Of a DNA stretch of 64,000 bases, positions 17,030 through 25,986 are shown one piece after another. This stretch comes from Nocardioides nematodiphilus (GTDB lineage: Bacteria; Actinomycetota; Actinomycetes; Propionibacteriales; Nocardioidaceae): positions 1 through 64,000 of the forward strand of contig NZ_JAIWOY010000012.1 in the NCBI RefSeq assembly GCF_020216525.1, written 5' to 3'. The stretch's first letter is position 1; every line of letters begins with the position of its first letter. A program made the position numbers and the translations under genes. Below the pieces are notes generated by a model. That model saw only the letters and a program-made list of their open reading frames with translations, was not told the DNA's origin and did no database searches.

Positions 17030-17791
17030 GTGGGCAAGTACCGGAAGCTTCAGGGCGAGCAGGGATGGGCGTGGGGTGTCGCCGTGGCGATCCTCAAACC
17101 GATCCTGCTCGCGACCACGAAGCAGGACTGGACCGGCGCGGAGAAGATCCCGGAGAAGGGCGGCGCGATCATCGCGCTGAACCACATCTCCCACGTCGAC
17201 CCGTTGACCGCCGCCCACATGGTCTGGGACTACGGCCGCGAGTCGCGCTACCTGGCGAAGGCGGGCCTGTTCAAGAACAAGCGCTTCGGCGACTTCCTGC
17301 GCGCGGCCGGCCAGATCCCGGTGGACCGCTCCGCCGGCGCGGGTGCGTTCAAGGAGGCGGTGGCCGCGGTCAACGCCGGCGAGATCGTCGTGGTCTACGT
17401 CGAGGGCTCGATCACCAAGGACCCCGGCGGCTGGCCGATGGTGGGGAAGTCGGGTGCCGCCCGCATCGCCCTGGAGACCGGCGCCCCCGTCCTGCCGGTC
17501 GGCCAGTGGGGCGCCCAGGAGCTGCTCCCGGCCTACGCCAAGAAGCCCAACCTCAAGGGCCGCAAGACCATCACCATGCGCGTCGGCGACCCCGTACTGC
17601 TCGACGATCTGCGGGCGCAGGGCGCGACCCCCGAGACCGTCCAGGAGGCGACCGACCGGATCATGGCCGCGATCGTCGGGCTGGTCGAGGAGATCCGCGG
17701 CGAGAAGGCCCCGGCGGAGCGCTTCGACCCCCGTCAGCACGGTATGAACCGCACCGGCAACCCGAACGCGAAGCACAAGGAGCAGGGATGA
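17030..17791 (+). CDS. PlsC-type 1-acylglycerol-3-phosphate acyltransferase
   Basis: The 253-residue protein has the acyltransferase motif NHISHVDP (H-x4-D) and the later blocks GQIPVDRS, VVYVEGSITKDPGGWP and TGAPVLPVGQWG. It transfers an acyl chain in phospholipid synthesis at the membrane. gpsA follows with a 4-base overlap, so the pair supplies glycerol-3-phosphate and acylates it or its product. In actinobacteria such PlsC homologues are often next to gpsA. The start is GTG. Confidence 0.9.
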   Translation: MGKYRKLQGEQGWAWGVAVAILKPILLATTKQDWTGAEKIPEKGGAIIALNHISHVDPLTAAHMVWDYGRESRYLAKAGLFKNKRFGDFLRAAGQIPVDRSAGAGAFKEAVAAVNAGEIVVVYVEGSITKDPGGWPMVGKSGAARIALETGAPVLPVGQWGAQELLPAYAKKPNLKGRKTITMRVGDPVLLDDLRAQGATPETVQEATDRIMAAIVGLVEEIRGEKAPAERFDPRQHGMNRTGNPNAKHKEQG

Positions 17792-18789
17792 CGAAGGTCG
17801 CAGTCTTCGGCGCGGGATCGTGGGGTACGGCCTTCTCGGTCGTGCTCGCCGACGCGGGCAACGAGGTCAGCCTGTGGGCGCGTCGCTCCGAGGTGGCCGA
17901 GGAGATCAACCGCACCCGCCGCAACGCCGAGTACCACCCCGACGTCGAGCTCCCGGCGAGCATCACCGCCACCCACGACGTCCAGGAGGCGGCCGCGGGC
18001 GCCGAGGTCGTGGTGCTGGCGACGCCGTCGCAGACGTTGCGTACGAACCTCTCGTCCTGGGCTCCCCACCTGCCGGCGGACGCGGTCTTCATCTCGCTGA
18101 TGAAGGGCGTCGAGCTCGGCACGCTCAACCTGATGAGCGAGGTGATCGCGCAGGAGACCGGCGCCGGTCCCGAGCGGATCGCCGTCGTCTCCGGCCCCAA
18201 CCTGTCGGCTGAGATCGCCCGCCGGGAGCCGGCCGCCGCCGTGGTCGCCTGCGCCGACGAGACCGTCGCGGTACGGCTGCAGGAGATCATCCACACGCCG
18301 GCGTTCCGCCCGTACACCTCCACCGACGTGCTCGGCTGTGAGCTGGGCGGCGCGTACAAGAACGTGGTCGCGCTCGCCGTCGGCATGGCCGTCGGCCTCG
18401 GCTTCGGTGACAACTCGACCGCCTCGGTGATCACCCGCGGGCTGGCCGAGACCGCCCGCCTGGCGATCCGGATGGGCGCCGACCCGATGACCCTGATGGG
18501 GCTGGCCGGCCTCGGCGACCTCGTCGCCACCTGCTCCTCGCCGCTCTCGCGCAACCGCACCTTCGGCGAGAAGCTCGGCCGCGGGATGACCGTCGCGGAG
18601 ATCACCGGGGGCACCCACCAGGTCGCCGAAGGCGTCAAGTCGTGCCAGTCGCTGCGCGAGCTCGCCGCCAAGCACGGCGTGGACGCGCCGCTGGCGCAGT
18701 ACGTCGACGAGGTCGTCGCCGGTCGGATGACCGCCGCCGAGATGATGGACGCCGCCCTCGGCCGTCCGACCAAGGCGGAGACGGCGTAG
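17788..18789 (+). CDS. gpsA: Glycerol-3-phosphate dehydrogenase (NAD(P)+)
   Basis: The 333-residue protein has an N-terminal Rossmann motif VFGAGSWGTAFS, LWARR and the family blocks VVSGPNLSAEIA, GCELGGAYKNVVALAVGMA and GLAGLGDLVATCSSPLSRNRTFG. It reduces dihydroxyacetone phosphate to glycerol-3-phosphate for phospholipids. The ATG overlaps the stop of the acyltransferase gene (ATGA). Confidence 0.97.
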   Translation: MTKVAVFGAGSWGTAFSVVLADAGNEVSLWARRSEVAEEINRTRRNAEYHPDVELPASITATHDVQEAAAGAEVVVLATPSQTLRTNLSSWAPHLPADAVFISLMKGVELGTLNLMSEVIAQETGAGPERIAVVSGPNLSAEIARREPAAAVVACADETVAVRLQEIIHTPAFRPYTSTDVLGCELGGAYKNVVALAVGMAVGLGFGDNSTASVITRGLAETARLAIRMGADPMTLMGLAGLGDLVATCSSPLSRNRTFGEKLGRGMTVAEITGGTHQVAEGVKSCQSLRELAAKHGVDAPLAQYVDEVVAGRMTAAEMMDAALGRPTKAETA

Positions 18790-18878
18790 GAAGCGCCCTG
18801 TGCGGGAACCTTCGCCTCGGATCGCGGCCGCACCGGCCGATGGCAGCGAGGACCATACCGAGCTCCCGTGAGGACACG

Positions 18879-20153
18879 ATGACGCAGGACCGCACCGAAC
18901 TCGATCACGTCCTCGCACACGGGCGGATCAGGGCCGTCTACCAGCCGATCGTCGAGCTCGCCTCCGGCACGGTGGTGGGCTACGAGGCCCTCGCTCGGGG
19001 CCCTCGGGGGAGCTCCCTCGAGCGACCGGACCACCTCTTCAGCGCCGCGCGCGACGCGGGCCGTGTCGCCGATCTCGACTGGGCGTGCCGCACGGCGGCA
19101 CTCGCCGGTGCCGAGGCCGCCGGACTGGGCTCGCCGTACACGCTGTTCATCAACGTCGAGCCGGCCGCGCTCGCGACGCCGATGCCCGCCGCGTTCGCTC
19201 TTCTCGCTGAGCGCCTGGCGGGTCGCCTGCCGGTCGTCGTGGAGTTCACCGAGCGGGCACTCGCCGCCGATCCCGCCGGCCTGCTCGCCGCGGCCGACGC
19301 GGCACGCGGGTTCGGCTGGCGCATCGCCGTGGACGACATCGGCGCCGAGCCGGCCTCCCTGGCGCTGATGCCGTTCCTCGCGCCGGACGTGCTCAAGCTC
19401 GACCTCAGCCTGGTGCAGCAGCGCACGACCATCGAGGTCGCCGAGGTGATCAGCGCGGTCAACGCCCAGGCCGAGCGCACCGGGGCGACGGTGCTTGCCG
19501 AAGGCATCGAGACGCCGGAGCACGAGCGGCTGGCGATCGAGATGGGCGCACGTCTCGGCCAGGGCTGGCTCTTCGGCCGGCCGGGTGAGCTCCCGCAGCA
19601 GGACAGCGCCGACTCCGACCCCCTGACGCCGGTGGCGCCGCTGCCCTCGTCGCGGTGGCGGCGCATCGACACGCCGTACGAGCTGGTGGCGCGCTCACGC
19701 GCCGTGCAGCGGGCGACCAAGCCGTTGCTCGTGGCGATGAGCAAGCACCTCGAGCGTCAGGCGCTGGCGCTGGGTGCGCCGGCCGTGGTGGCGGCGACCT
19801 TCCAGCAGGCGCGGCAGTTCACGCCGGCCACCGCGCGCCGCTACACGGAGCTGGCGCGCTCGGCAGCGCTCGTCGTCGCCCTGGGCGAGGCGATGCCCCC
19901 GTCCCCGGCGTCGGGCGTCGTCGGTGCGCCAATCGACGCGGGCGACCCGATCGTCGAGGAGTGGAGCCTGGCCGTCGTCGGCCCTCACTTCGCGGGCGCG
20001 GTCCTCGCTCGCGACCTGGGCGACCCGGCATCGGACGCGGAGCGCCGCTTCGACTACGTCGTGACCTACGACCGCGACCTGGTGGTGGCCGCCGCAGCGG
20101 CTCTCCTGCGTCGGGTCGCGCCCGCCAGGGCCCAGCGCCCGGAGATGGCCTGA
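18879..20153 (+). CDS. EAL-domain phosphodiesterase with C-terminal DICT sensory domain
   Basis: Residues about 8-245 form an EAL domain with the expected metal and catalytic residues: YQPIVELASG, YEALARGP, NVEPAAL, VVEFTER, AVDDIGAE, LKLDLSLVQ, LAEGIETPE and GWLFGRPGEL. Residues about 260-420 match the DICT domain found in c-di-GMP and two-component proteins (DTPYELVARSRAVQRATKPL, ATFQQARQFT). There is no membrane segment, so it is a soluble c-di-GMP phosphodiesterase with a sensor of unknown input. GAGGAC lies upstream of the ATG. It is convergent with the PP2C phosphatase gene. Confidence 0.87.
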   Translation: MTQDRTELDHVLAHGRIRAVYQPIVELASGTVVGYEALARGPRGSSLERPDHLFSAARDAGRVADLDWACRTAALAGAEAAGLGSPYTLFINVEPAALATPMPAAFALLAERLAGRLPVVVEFTERALAADPAGLLAAADAARGFGWRIAVDDIGAEPASLALMPFLAPDVLKLDLSLVQQRTTIEVAEVISAVNAQAERTGATVLAEGIETPEHERLAIEMGARLGQGWLFGRPGELPQQDSADSDPLTPVAPLPSSRWRRIDTPYELVARSRAVQRATKPLLVAMSKHLERQALALGAPAVVAATFQQARQFTPATARRYTELARSAALVVALGEAMPPSPASGVVGAPIDAGDPIVEEWSLAVVGPHFAGAVLARDLGDPASDAERRFDYVVTYDRDLVVAAAAALLRRVAPARAQRPEMA

Positions 20154-20189
20154 GGAGCTGGGTCGGATCCGCGGGCCGGCGCCGACCGA

Positions 20190-20993
20190 CTACGGCGTCG
20201 ATGACGACGGCGGCGGCGAGCCGGCCGCGCCCGTGTCGGGCTCGCCGGCCGGTTCGCGCCGCAGGATGAGCACGGCCCGGTCGTCCTCGCCACGCGGGAC
20301 GTCGGCCAGGATGCGCGCGGGAGCCCCGCGGAAGCCGGGGGCGACCACGTCGCGCGCGATCACGCGCAACGCGTCGATGCCGTCATCGATGTCGGCGCCG
20401 CGCGCCTCGACGACGCCGTCGGTGTAGAACATCAATGCGTCGCCCGGCTCGAGCACCCCGTGGGTGTCCTCCATCGCCGGGTGGTCGGTGAGTCCCAGAG
20501 CGGCGCCCCGGGCACCGTCGACCACCCACTCGCGCCCCCCGGAGCACCAGCGCAGCGCGGGTGGGTGCCCGGCGCTGCGGATGCAGTACGACCCGTCGGC
20601 CAGCCGGATGTTGACGTGCACCGCGGTGACGAAGCTGTCGACGCGGCAGCGGCGCAGGACGTAGTCGTTGAGCGCGGTCATCACCTGCTCGACCGGCAGG
20701 GCGTCGACCAGGGCCCCGAGCGCGCCGGCGAACTGGACGGCGTCGGGCATCGCGGCCGGTCCGTGCCCACAGGCGTCGACCAGCACCATCTGCAGCGCGT
20801 CGTGGGTCACGTCGGCGACGAAGAAGTCGCCGCCGTACTCGAAGCCGTCGGAGGGGATCATCGACGACTCCACGTGCCAGCCCGGCGGCAGCGGTGGCAC
20901 CTGGCTCTGGTGCTGAAGGCGCTCGCGGAGCGCGGCGAGGAAGGCCTCGCTGCGCTCATCGGCGACCAGTTGCGCCCATCGCTCCAACACCAT
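20190..20993 (-). CDS. SpoIIE/PP2C-type serine phosphatase
   Basis: The 267-residue protein has the RsbU/SpoIIE phosphatase domain: the metal-binding Asp in YGGDFFVADV, VDACGHGPAAM, FVTAVHVNIRLADG, RSAGHPPALRW, GLTDHP, ALMFYTDGVVEARG and PRGEDDRAVLIL. Such enzymes dephosphorylate anti-anti-sigma factors. There is no N-terminal sensor domain beyond a short helical region. A TACTCT box lies 5 bases before the ATG. The partner proteins are not in the window. Confidence 0.9.
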   Translation of the reverse strand: MVLERWAQLVADERSEAFLAALRERLQHQSQVPPLPPGWHVESSMIPSDGFEYGGDFFVADVTHDALQMVLVDACGHGPAAMPDAVQFAGALGALVDALPVEQVMTALNDYVLRRCRVDSFVTAVHVNIRLADGSYCIRSAGHPPALRWCSGGREWVVDGARGAALGLTDHPAMEDTHGVLEPGDALMFYTDGVVEARGADIDDGIDALRVIARDVVAPGFRGAPARILADVPRGEDDRAVLILRREPAGEPDTGAAGSPPPSSSTP

Positions 20994-21050
20994 GTCTCAG
21001 AGTAAACAGTGCGAGTGGACAGGGGTTATGGGCCCAAGGTCCCTGGTCGC

Positions 21051-21488
21051 CTAGACACCCCGGCTCATCCAGACGGAGTCCTGCTCGCTCAGACCGTGGC
21101 GTGCGTAGAAGCGGCGGGCGGCGTCGTTGGCGCGCTCGGTCTCGAGGAAGAGCGTGCGGCAGCCGGCCTCGCGGGCCGCGCCGATGACGTGCTCCAGGAG
21201 CTCGGCGCCGAGCCCGTCGCCACGGCGGGCGGTGAAGATCTCGTCGATCAGCCCCTCGCGCCCGCCGGACTCCAGGCCCCATCCCCAGGTCAGGACGGCA
21301 TAGCCGAGAGGCGCCGGCGGGTCGCCGGCGCACACCAGCCAGACCTGCCCGTACGTGTCATCGGCCAGCAGTGGCGCCAAGGCGCCCAGCACGTGCGCCT
21401 CGTCGTACGGGTGCCCGTCCTCGACGTAGAACGCCCGGATCAGGCCGAGCAACGCCTCGGTGTCGGATGCGCCCGCCCGGCGGATCAT
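21051..21488 (-). CDS. GNAT-family N-acetyltransferase
   Basis: The 145-residue protein has the GNAT fold: MIRRAGASDTEALLGLIRAF, the core strand PLGYAVLTWGWG, and motif A IDEIFTARRGDGLGAELLEHV, followed by LFLETERANDAARRFYARHGL. The substrate is unknown. ATG 21488 fits the family start. The upstream Cys/Met-enzyme gene ends 8 bases away on the same strand, so both are probably co-transcribed. Confidence 0.88.
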   Translation of the reverse strand: MIRRAGASDTEALLGLIRAFYVEDGHPYDEAHVLGALAPLLADDTYGQVWLVCAGDPPAPLGYAVLTWGWGLESGGREGLIDEIFTARRGDGLGAELLEHVIGAAREAGCRTLFLETERANDAARRFYARHGLSEQDSVWMSRGV

Positions 21489-21496
21489 CGGACGAC

Positions 21497-22564
21497 TCAG
21501 AGACGGTCGAGGGCGCCGGCGAGATCGGCCCACAGGTCATCGACGTCCTCGATGCCGACGCTGAGCCGGATCAGGCCCTCGGGGACGTTCTGGTCCTCCG
21601 TCTTCCAGCGCCGGCGACGCTCGAACGTCGACTCGACCCCGCCCAACGACGTCGCGTGCACCCACAGGTCCGTCGCATGGGTGACGGCCTCGGCGGCCTC
21701 GGCCGTCCGCAGCACGATCGCGAGCATGCCGCCGAAGCCCGGGTAGCGGACCTCCTCGACGGCCGGGTGCTCGGCGAGACGGGCGGCGAGGTCGGCCGCG
21801 TTGGCCGCGGCCCGCTCGACCCGCAGCGAGAGCGTGCGAAGACCGCGCAGGGCCAGCCAGGCCTCCATCGTGCCGGGGATCGCGCCGATCAGGTCGCGGC
21901 GGCCCTTGAGCACGTCCCACAGCGCTCGGCCCTCGTCGGTGTCCGGTACGACGATCGCGCCCATCACGGCGTCCGAGTGCCCGGCGAGGTACTTGGTCGC
22001 GGAGTGCACCACGATGTCCGCGCCGAGCGCGAGGGGCTGCTGGAGCAGGGGAGTGGCGAAGGTGTTGTCGACCACCACCTGGACACCGGCGTCGTGCGCG
22101 GCGGCGATGAGCGCGGGCAGGTCGGCGAGCGCCATCCCCGGGTTGGTGGGCGACTCGATCCACAGCAGGGCGACGTCGTCGTCGAGCGCCGCGACGACGC
22201 CCGCGGTGTCGGTGATGTCGACGAGCCGCGCGGTCAGCCGGCCGCGCGCCTCGAGGTCGGCCAGCTGCCCGATCGTGCCCTGGTAGGACTGACCCGCCAC
22301 GACGACCGAGTCGTTGACCAGGTCGAGGATGGTCGCGACCGCGGACAGGCCGCTGGCGAAGGTGAGCGCCTTGCCGCCCTCGAGGGCGCCCAGTGCCTCC
22401 TCGAAGGCCGACCAGGTGTCGTTGGCGTAGCGCCCGTACTCCTTGTCCCCGCCGGCGACGTAGGTCGACGCCATCGTGATCGGGACGTTGAGCGCCTGGT
22501 CGATCTCGCGGGGAGGGCGCCCGGCGTGGACGGCGACGGTCGCGGGCTTGATCTGGTCGGCCAT
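21497..22564 (-). CDS. Cystathionine gamma-synthase-like PLP enzyme
   Basis: The 355-residue protein belongs to the Cys/Met metabolism PLP family: YGRYANDTW, ALTFASGLSAVATIL, LLWIESPTNPG, VVDNTFATP and the PLP-lysine segment VHSATKYLAGHSD, then SLGGVESTFE and RLSVGIEDVDDL. It is slightly shorter than typical MetB (about 380). It could act as cystathionine gamma-synthase, gamma-lyase or a related enzyme; the sequence does not separate these. A TAGTGT box 6 bases before the ATG suggests leaderless transcription, divergent from murF across 53 bases. Confidence 0.88.
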   Translation of the reverse strand: MADQIKPATVAVHAGRPPREIDQALNVPITMASTYVAGGDKEYGRYANDTWSAFEEALGALEGGKALTFASGLSAVATILDLVNDSVVVAGQSYQGTIGQLADLEARGRLTARLVDITDTAGVVAALDDDVALLWIESPTNPGMALADLPALIAAAHDAGVQVVVDNTFATPLLQQPLALGADIVVHSATKYLAGHSDAVMGAIVVPDTDEGRALWDVLKGRRDLIGAIPGTMEAWLALRGLRTLSLRVERAAANAADLAARLAEHPAVEEVRYPGFGGMLAIVLRTAEAAEAVTHATDLWVHATSLGGVESTFERRRRWKTEDQNVPEGLIRLSVGIEDVDDLWADLAGALDRL

Positions 22565-22570
22565 GGCAAC

Positions 22571-22576
22571 ACACTA
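22571..22576 (-). promoter_or_regulatory. -10 box of the PLP-enzyme gene (leaderless)
   Basis: TAGTGT on the minus strand is followed by 6 bases and ATG 22564. Confidence 0.5.
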
Positions 22577-22603
22577 GGGGAGCGGGTGAGTGACGGCGCG
22601 GGC

Positions 22604-22609
22604 TAGGGT
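22604..22609 (+). promoter_or_regulatory. -10 box of murF (leaderless)
   Basis: TAGGGT is followed by 8 bases and ATG 22618. No ribosome site. Confidence 0.55.
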
Positions 22610-22617
22610 TTGGCACC

Positions 22618-23982
22618 ATGATCGCCCTGACCCTCCCCGAGATCGCGGCCATCACCGGCGGGACCCTCGAGGGGGCGGATCGTCCGGTCGTGGTCGACGG
22701 CCCGGTCGTCATCGACGGTCGCGAGGCCGGCCCCGGGAGCCTCTTCGTCGCGTTCGCCGGCGAGCGCACCGACGGTCATCTCCACGTCCCGCAGGCGGCC
22801 GCCGGGGGCGCCGTCGCCGTCCTCGGGACCCGGGCCACCGAGCTGCCGACGATCGTCGTCGCCGACGTCCAGGCGGCGCTCCAGGCGCTGGCCGCCGCGG
22901 TCGTCGCGCGGGTCCGTGACGCAGGCGGCCTGACCGTCGTCGGCATCACCGGATCGCAGGGCAAGACCTCGGCCAAGGACCTGCTCGCCGCCGTGCTGGC
23001 GAGCGCCGCGCCGACGGTGGCCACGCGTGGCTCGTACAACAACGAGATCGGGATGCCGCTCACCGCGCTGCGGGTCGACGCGTCGACCCGCTACCTGGTC
23101 CTGGAGATGGGCGCCCGCGGCAAGGGGCACATCGCCGAGCTGGCCGCGATCGTCACCCCCGACATCGGGATGGTGCTCAACGTCGGGCACGCGCACATCG
23201 GGGAGTTCGGATCGCGCGAGGCGATCGCCGAGGCGAAGGGCGAGCTGGTCGAGGCCGCCACCTCGGTCGCGGTCCTCAATGCCGACGACCACCGGGTCGC
23301 CGCGATGGCGGCGCGTACCCATGCCCGGGTGCTCACCTTCGGGCGCGAGCAGGAGGCGGACGTACGGGTCGAGGACCTGACGCTCGACCGGCTCGGCCGG
23401 CCCTCCTTCACGCTGGTGGCGTCGGGAGCCACGGTGCCGGTGACGCTCAAGCTGGTCGGTGCCCACCAGGCCCTCAACGCCGCTGCCGCGGCCACCGCGG
23501 CGATGGCCGCCGGGCTCACCCCCGCGCAGATCGGCGCGGCGCTCGCCGAGGTCGAGACACTCTCCAAGTGGCGGATGGAGCTGCACGAGCTGAGCTCGGG
23601 CGTGATCGTGCTCAACGACGCCTACAACGCCAACCCCGACTCGATGCGCGCCGGGCTCGATGCGCTCGCGGCGATCGGCGAGGACCCCGACGTCCGCCGC
23701 ACGATCGCCGTGCTGGGCGAGATGAAGGAGCTCGGCTCCGAGGCGGAGGAGGCCCACCTCGCGATCGGCGGCTACGCCGTCGAGCTGGGCATCGACCGGA
23801 TCGTGGTGGTGGGGGAGGCGGCGAGCGGGATCGCGACCGGTGCGGGCGCACGCGCCACCGCGCTGCCCAACAACGCCGCCGCCGTCGCGTACCTGCGCGC
23901 GCAGGTCACCGACGGTGACGCGGTTCTCTTCAAGGCGTCCAACGGCGCGCGCCTGTACGACGTTGCCGAGGCCCTTCTCTAG
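22618..23982 (+). CDS. murF: UDP-MurNAc-tripeptide D-alanyl-D-alanine ligase
   Basis: The 454-residue Mur ligase has the three-domain layout: an N-terminal UDP-binding part ([16 protein letters not shown]), an ATP-binding centre with P-loop [35 protein letters not shown] and [12 protein letters not shown], and a C-terminal part with [12 protein letters not shown] and LGEMKELG. It adds D-Ala-D-Ala to the peptidoglycan precursor. ddl, which makes that dipeptide, follows after 94 bases. In many actinobacteria murF sits in the division/cell-wall cluster; here no other cluster gene is adjacent, so it may be a second copy or a relocated one. Confidence 0.94.
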   Translation: MIALTLPEIAAITGGTLEGADRPVVVDGPVVIDGREAGPGSLFVAFAGERTDGHLHVPQAAAGGAVAVLGTRATELPTIVVADVQAALQALAAAVVARVRDAGGLTVVGITGSQGKTSAKDLLAAVLASAAPTVATRGSYNNEIGMPLTALRVDASTRYLVLEMGARGKGHIAELAAIVTPDIGMVLNVGHAHIGEFGSREAIAEAKGELVEAATSVAVLNADDHRVAAMAARTHARVLTFGREQEADVRVEDLTLDRLGRPSFTLVASGATVPVTLKLVGAHQALNAAAAATAAMAAGLTPAQIGAALAEVETLSKWRMELHELSSGVIVLNDAYNANPDSMRAGLDALAAIGEDPDVRRTIAVLGEMKELGSEAEEAHLAIGGYAVELGIDRIVVVGEAASGIATGAGARATALPNNAAAVAYLRAQVTDGDAVLFKASNGARLYDVAEALL

Positions 23983-24010
23983 CGCGCTGCGTGCCCGGGG
24001 TCGCTCACTC

Positions 24011-24070
24011 GCTGCCGGCGCCTGAGCTTCTGCCTCGCTCGCGGTGGCCCGCACTCGCTCCTCTAATCTT
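24011..24070 (+). promoter_or_regulatory. Upstream element of ddl, similar to that of the DUF177 gene
   Basis: This 60-base segment matches 34475-34534 at 42 of 60 positions with no gap (hand count), ending at the -10 box. Both lie at the same distance from a start codon. See the matching finding. Confidence 0.5.
24064..24069 (+). promoter_or_regulatory. -10 box of ddl (leaderless)
   Basis: TAATCT is followed by 7 bases and ATG 24077. Confidence 0.6.
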
Positions 24071-24076
24071 CTCGGC

Positions 24077-25156
24077 ATGTCGTCTGAGCAGCAGCGCAAG
24101 GTCCGGGTCGCCCTCCTCTTCGGCGGCCGCTCCGGCGAGCACTCGATCTCGGCAGCCACCGCCGCCGGCGTGATGAAGGCGATCGACCGCGACAAGTACG
24201 ACGTCGTACCGGTCGGCATCTCCCGTGAGGGCCAGTGGGTGCTGGCCGGCGACGACCCGAGCGCCCTCGAGCTCAAGGCCGACCGGCTGCCGGAGGTCAC
24301 CGCGGACTCCGGCCGCGCCGTCACCGGCCTCAGCGAGGTCGGCGACGTCGACGTTGTCTTCCCGCTGCTCCACGGCCCGTTCGGCGAGGACGGCACCATC
24401 CAGGGACTGCTGGAGATGGCCGACGTACGCTACGTCGGCTGCGGCGTGCTCGCCTCGGCCGTCGGCATGGACAAGCACTACATGAAGCTCGTCTTCGCCG
24501 GCCACGGCCTGCCCGTCGGCCCTTACGTGGTGATCCCGCCCGGTGCCTGGGAGCGCAGCCAGAGCGAGATCACCAAGCGGGTCAGCGACGAGCTGCGCTT
24601 CCCGGTCTACGTGAAGCCTGCCCGCGCCGGCTCCTCCCTCGGCGTCACCCGCGTCGACGAGATCTCCGAGCTCGCCGCCGCTGTCGAGGAGGCCGCCTTC
24701 CACGACCCGAAGGTGCTCGTCGAGCAGGGCCTCGAGGGGCGCGAGATCGAGTGCGCCGTGCTGGGCGGTCGCGGCGGTGCTGCCCCGCGCGCCTCGGTCC
24801 CCGGCGAGATCGTGGTCGATCACGCGGAGGCCGAGTTCTACGATTTCGAGGCCAAGTACCTCTCCGCATCCCAGGCCCGCACCGAGTGCCCGGCCGACCT
24901 CCCCTCCGACGTCGCGGAGAAGGTGCGCGACATCGCCGTACGGGCCTTCGAGGCGGTCGGTGGCGAGGGCATCTCCCGCGTCGACGTCTTCGTCACCGAT
25001 GCCGGCGATGTCACGATCAACGAGATCAACACGATGCCCGGATTCACCCCGATCTCGATGTACCCGAAGATGTGGGAGGCCTCCGGGATCTCCTACCCGC
25101 AGCTGATCGACGAGCTCATCCAGCTCGCCCTCGAGCGTCCCCTCGGCCTCCGCTGA
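24077..25156 (+). CDS. ddl: D-alanine-D-alanine ligase
   Basis: The 359-residue ATP-grasp enzyme has LLFGGRSGEHSIS at the N-terminus, PLLHGPFGEDGTIQGLLEM, MDKHYMKLVF, FPVYVKPARAGSSLGVTR, GLEGREIECAVL and the metal-binding NEINTMPGFTPISMYPKMWE. It joins two D-alanines for peptidoglycan in the cytoplasm. ATG 24077 was chosen over a GTG 33 bases upstream because TAATCT sits 7 bases before it. Its stop TGA is the first bases of a 22-bp repeat array. Confidence 0.96.
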   Translation: MSSEQQRKVRVALLFGGRSGEHSISAATAAGVMKAIDRDKYDVVPVGISREGQWVLAGDDPSALELKADRLPEVTADSGRAVTGLSEVGDVDVVFPLLHGPFGEDGTIQGLLEMADVRYVGCGVLASAVGMDKHYMKLVFAGHGLPVGPYVVIPPGAWERSQSEITKRVSDELRFPVYVKPARAGSSLGVTRVDEISELAAAVEEAAFHDPKVLVEQGLEGREIECAVLGGRGGAAPRASVPGEIVVDHAEAEFYDFEAKYLSASQARTECPADLPSDVAEKVRDIAVRAFEAVGGEGISRVDVFVTDAGDVTINEINTMPGFTPISMYPKMWEASGISYPQLIDELIQLALERPLGLR

Positions 25157-25241
25157 CTCGGCCGTCCCGCACCGCCGACTCGGCCGTCCCGCACCGCTGA
25201 CTCGGCCCTTAAACAGGTTGAGTCGGCCGTCGGACTCCACT
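25154..25241 (+). repeat. 22-bp repeat array 1 (four units)
   Basis: Units start at 25155, 25177, 25199 and 25220. Units 1 and 2 are nearly identical (GACTCGGCCGTCC then CGCACCGC); units 3 and 4 have diverged. The array begins inside the ddl stop codon and ends 3 bases before the next gene's ATG. Confidence 0.85.
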
Positions 25242-25244
25242 GAG

Positions 25245-25790
25245 ATGGCTCGCATGCCTGTGGTGGTTCGGCGAGTGACCCGTGACGAGTGGCGCGAGGT
25301 CAAGGCACTGCGTCTCGACGCGCTGAAGGACGACGCGGCCCCGATCGCCTTCCTCGAGACGTACGACGGCGCGGCCGCTGAGGCCGACGACTTCTGGCAG
25401 GGCCGCGCGGCCCGGTCGAGCCAGGGCCCGACGGTGGCGCAGTTCGTTGCGAGCGATCCCTCGACGGGTCGCTGGATCGGCACTGCCACCGGCCTGCGGG
25501 AGGAGCCGGGCGCCGACTACTTCGAGGGTCAGCCGATCGAGCAGCTCCAGGCCCACGTCGTCGGCGTCTGGGTGCACCCCGACCACCGGGGAGCGGGTGC
25601 CTTCGAGTCCCTGCTCGCCGCGATCCAGGCGTGGGCCTCAGCGAACGGCGTCGAGCGGCTTCGGCTCTATGTGCACGCTGACAACCACCGCGCCCGGGCG
25701 ACGTATCGCCGTTGCGGATTCACCGAGAGCGGCCGCTCGTTCACCGGGAAGATCGGTCAGGAGATCGAGATGGCCCGCGTGCATGGCTGA
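25245..25790 (+). CDS. GNAT-family N-acetyltransferase
   Basis: The 181-residue protein has VVRRVTRDEWREVKALRLDA, a central RWIGTATGLR strand, motif A VVGVWVHPDHRGAGAFESLL and the end region LRLYVHADNHRARATYRRCG. The substrate is unknown. The ATG at 25245 gives MARMPVVV; an in-frame ATG at 25254 is also possible. Both sides of the gene are filled with 22-bp repeats, and the gene's own stop codon is part of a repeat unit. Confidence 0.88.
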   Translation: MARMPVVVRRVTRDEWREVKALRLDALKDDAAPIAFLETYDGAAAEADDFWQGRAARSSQGPTVAQFVASDPSTGRWIGTATGLREEPGADYFEGQPIEQLQAHVVGVWVHPDHRGAGAFESLLAAIQAWASANGVERLRLYVHADNHRARATYRRCGFTESGRSFTGKIGQEIEMARVHG

Positions 25791-25854
25791 CTCGGCCGTC
25801 GGACACGGCTGACTCGGCCCCCGCGCATGCCTTGACTCGGCCGTCGGGCACGGC
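25788..25854 (+). repeat. 22-bp repeat array 2 (three units, forward)
   Basis: Units start at 25789, 25811 and 25834, each beginning GACTCGGCC. The first includes the last two bases of the acetyltransferase TGA. It meets the oppositely oriented array 3 at about 25855. Confidence 0.85.
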
Positions 25855-25986
25855 GGTGCTGGAGGGCCGAGTCGGCGGTGCCGGAGGGCCGGGTCAGCGG
25901 GGCCGGAGGGCCGGGTCGGCGGTGCTGGAGGGCCGGGTCGGCGGTGCTGGAGGGCCGGATCGGCGGTGCCGGAGGGCCGGGTCAGC
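25855..25986 (-). repeat. 22-bp repeat array 3 (six units, reverse)
   Basis: Six exact 22-base units start at 25855, 25877, 25899, 25921, 25943 and 25965 (core GGAGGGCCGGGTC). Their reverse complement is the same family as arrays 1 and 2. The last unit contains the TGA stop (25982-25984) of the minus-strand Ddl-like gene. Confidence 0.9.

Noticed and set aside
20161..20187. Terminator between the EAL and PP2C genes
   Set aside because: GGTCGG and CCGACC pair only across a 15-base loop; too weak to call with confidence.
25855..25986. The 22-bp arrays as CRISPR repeats
   Set aside because: Units are directly contiguous without spacers and no cas genes are present.
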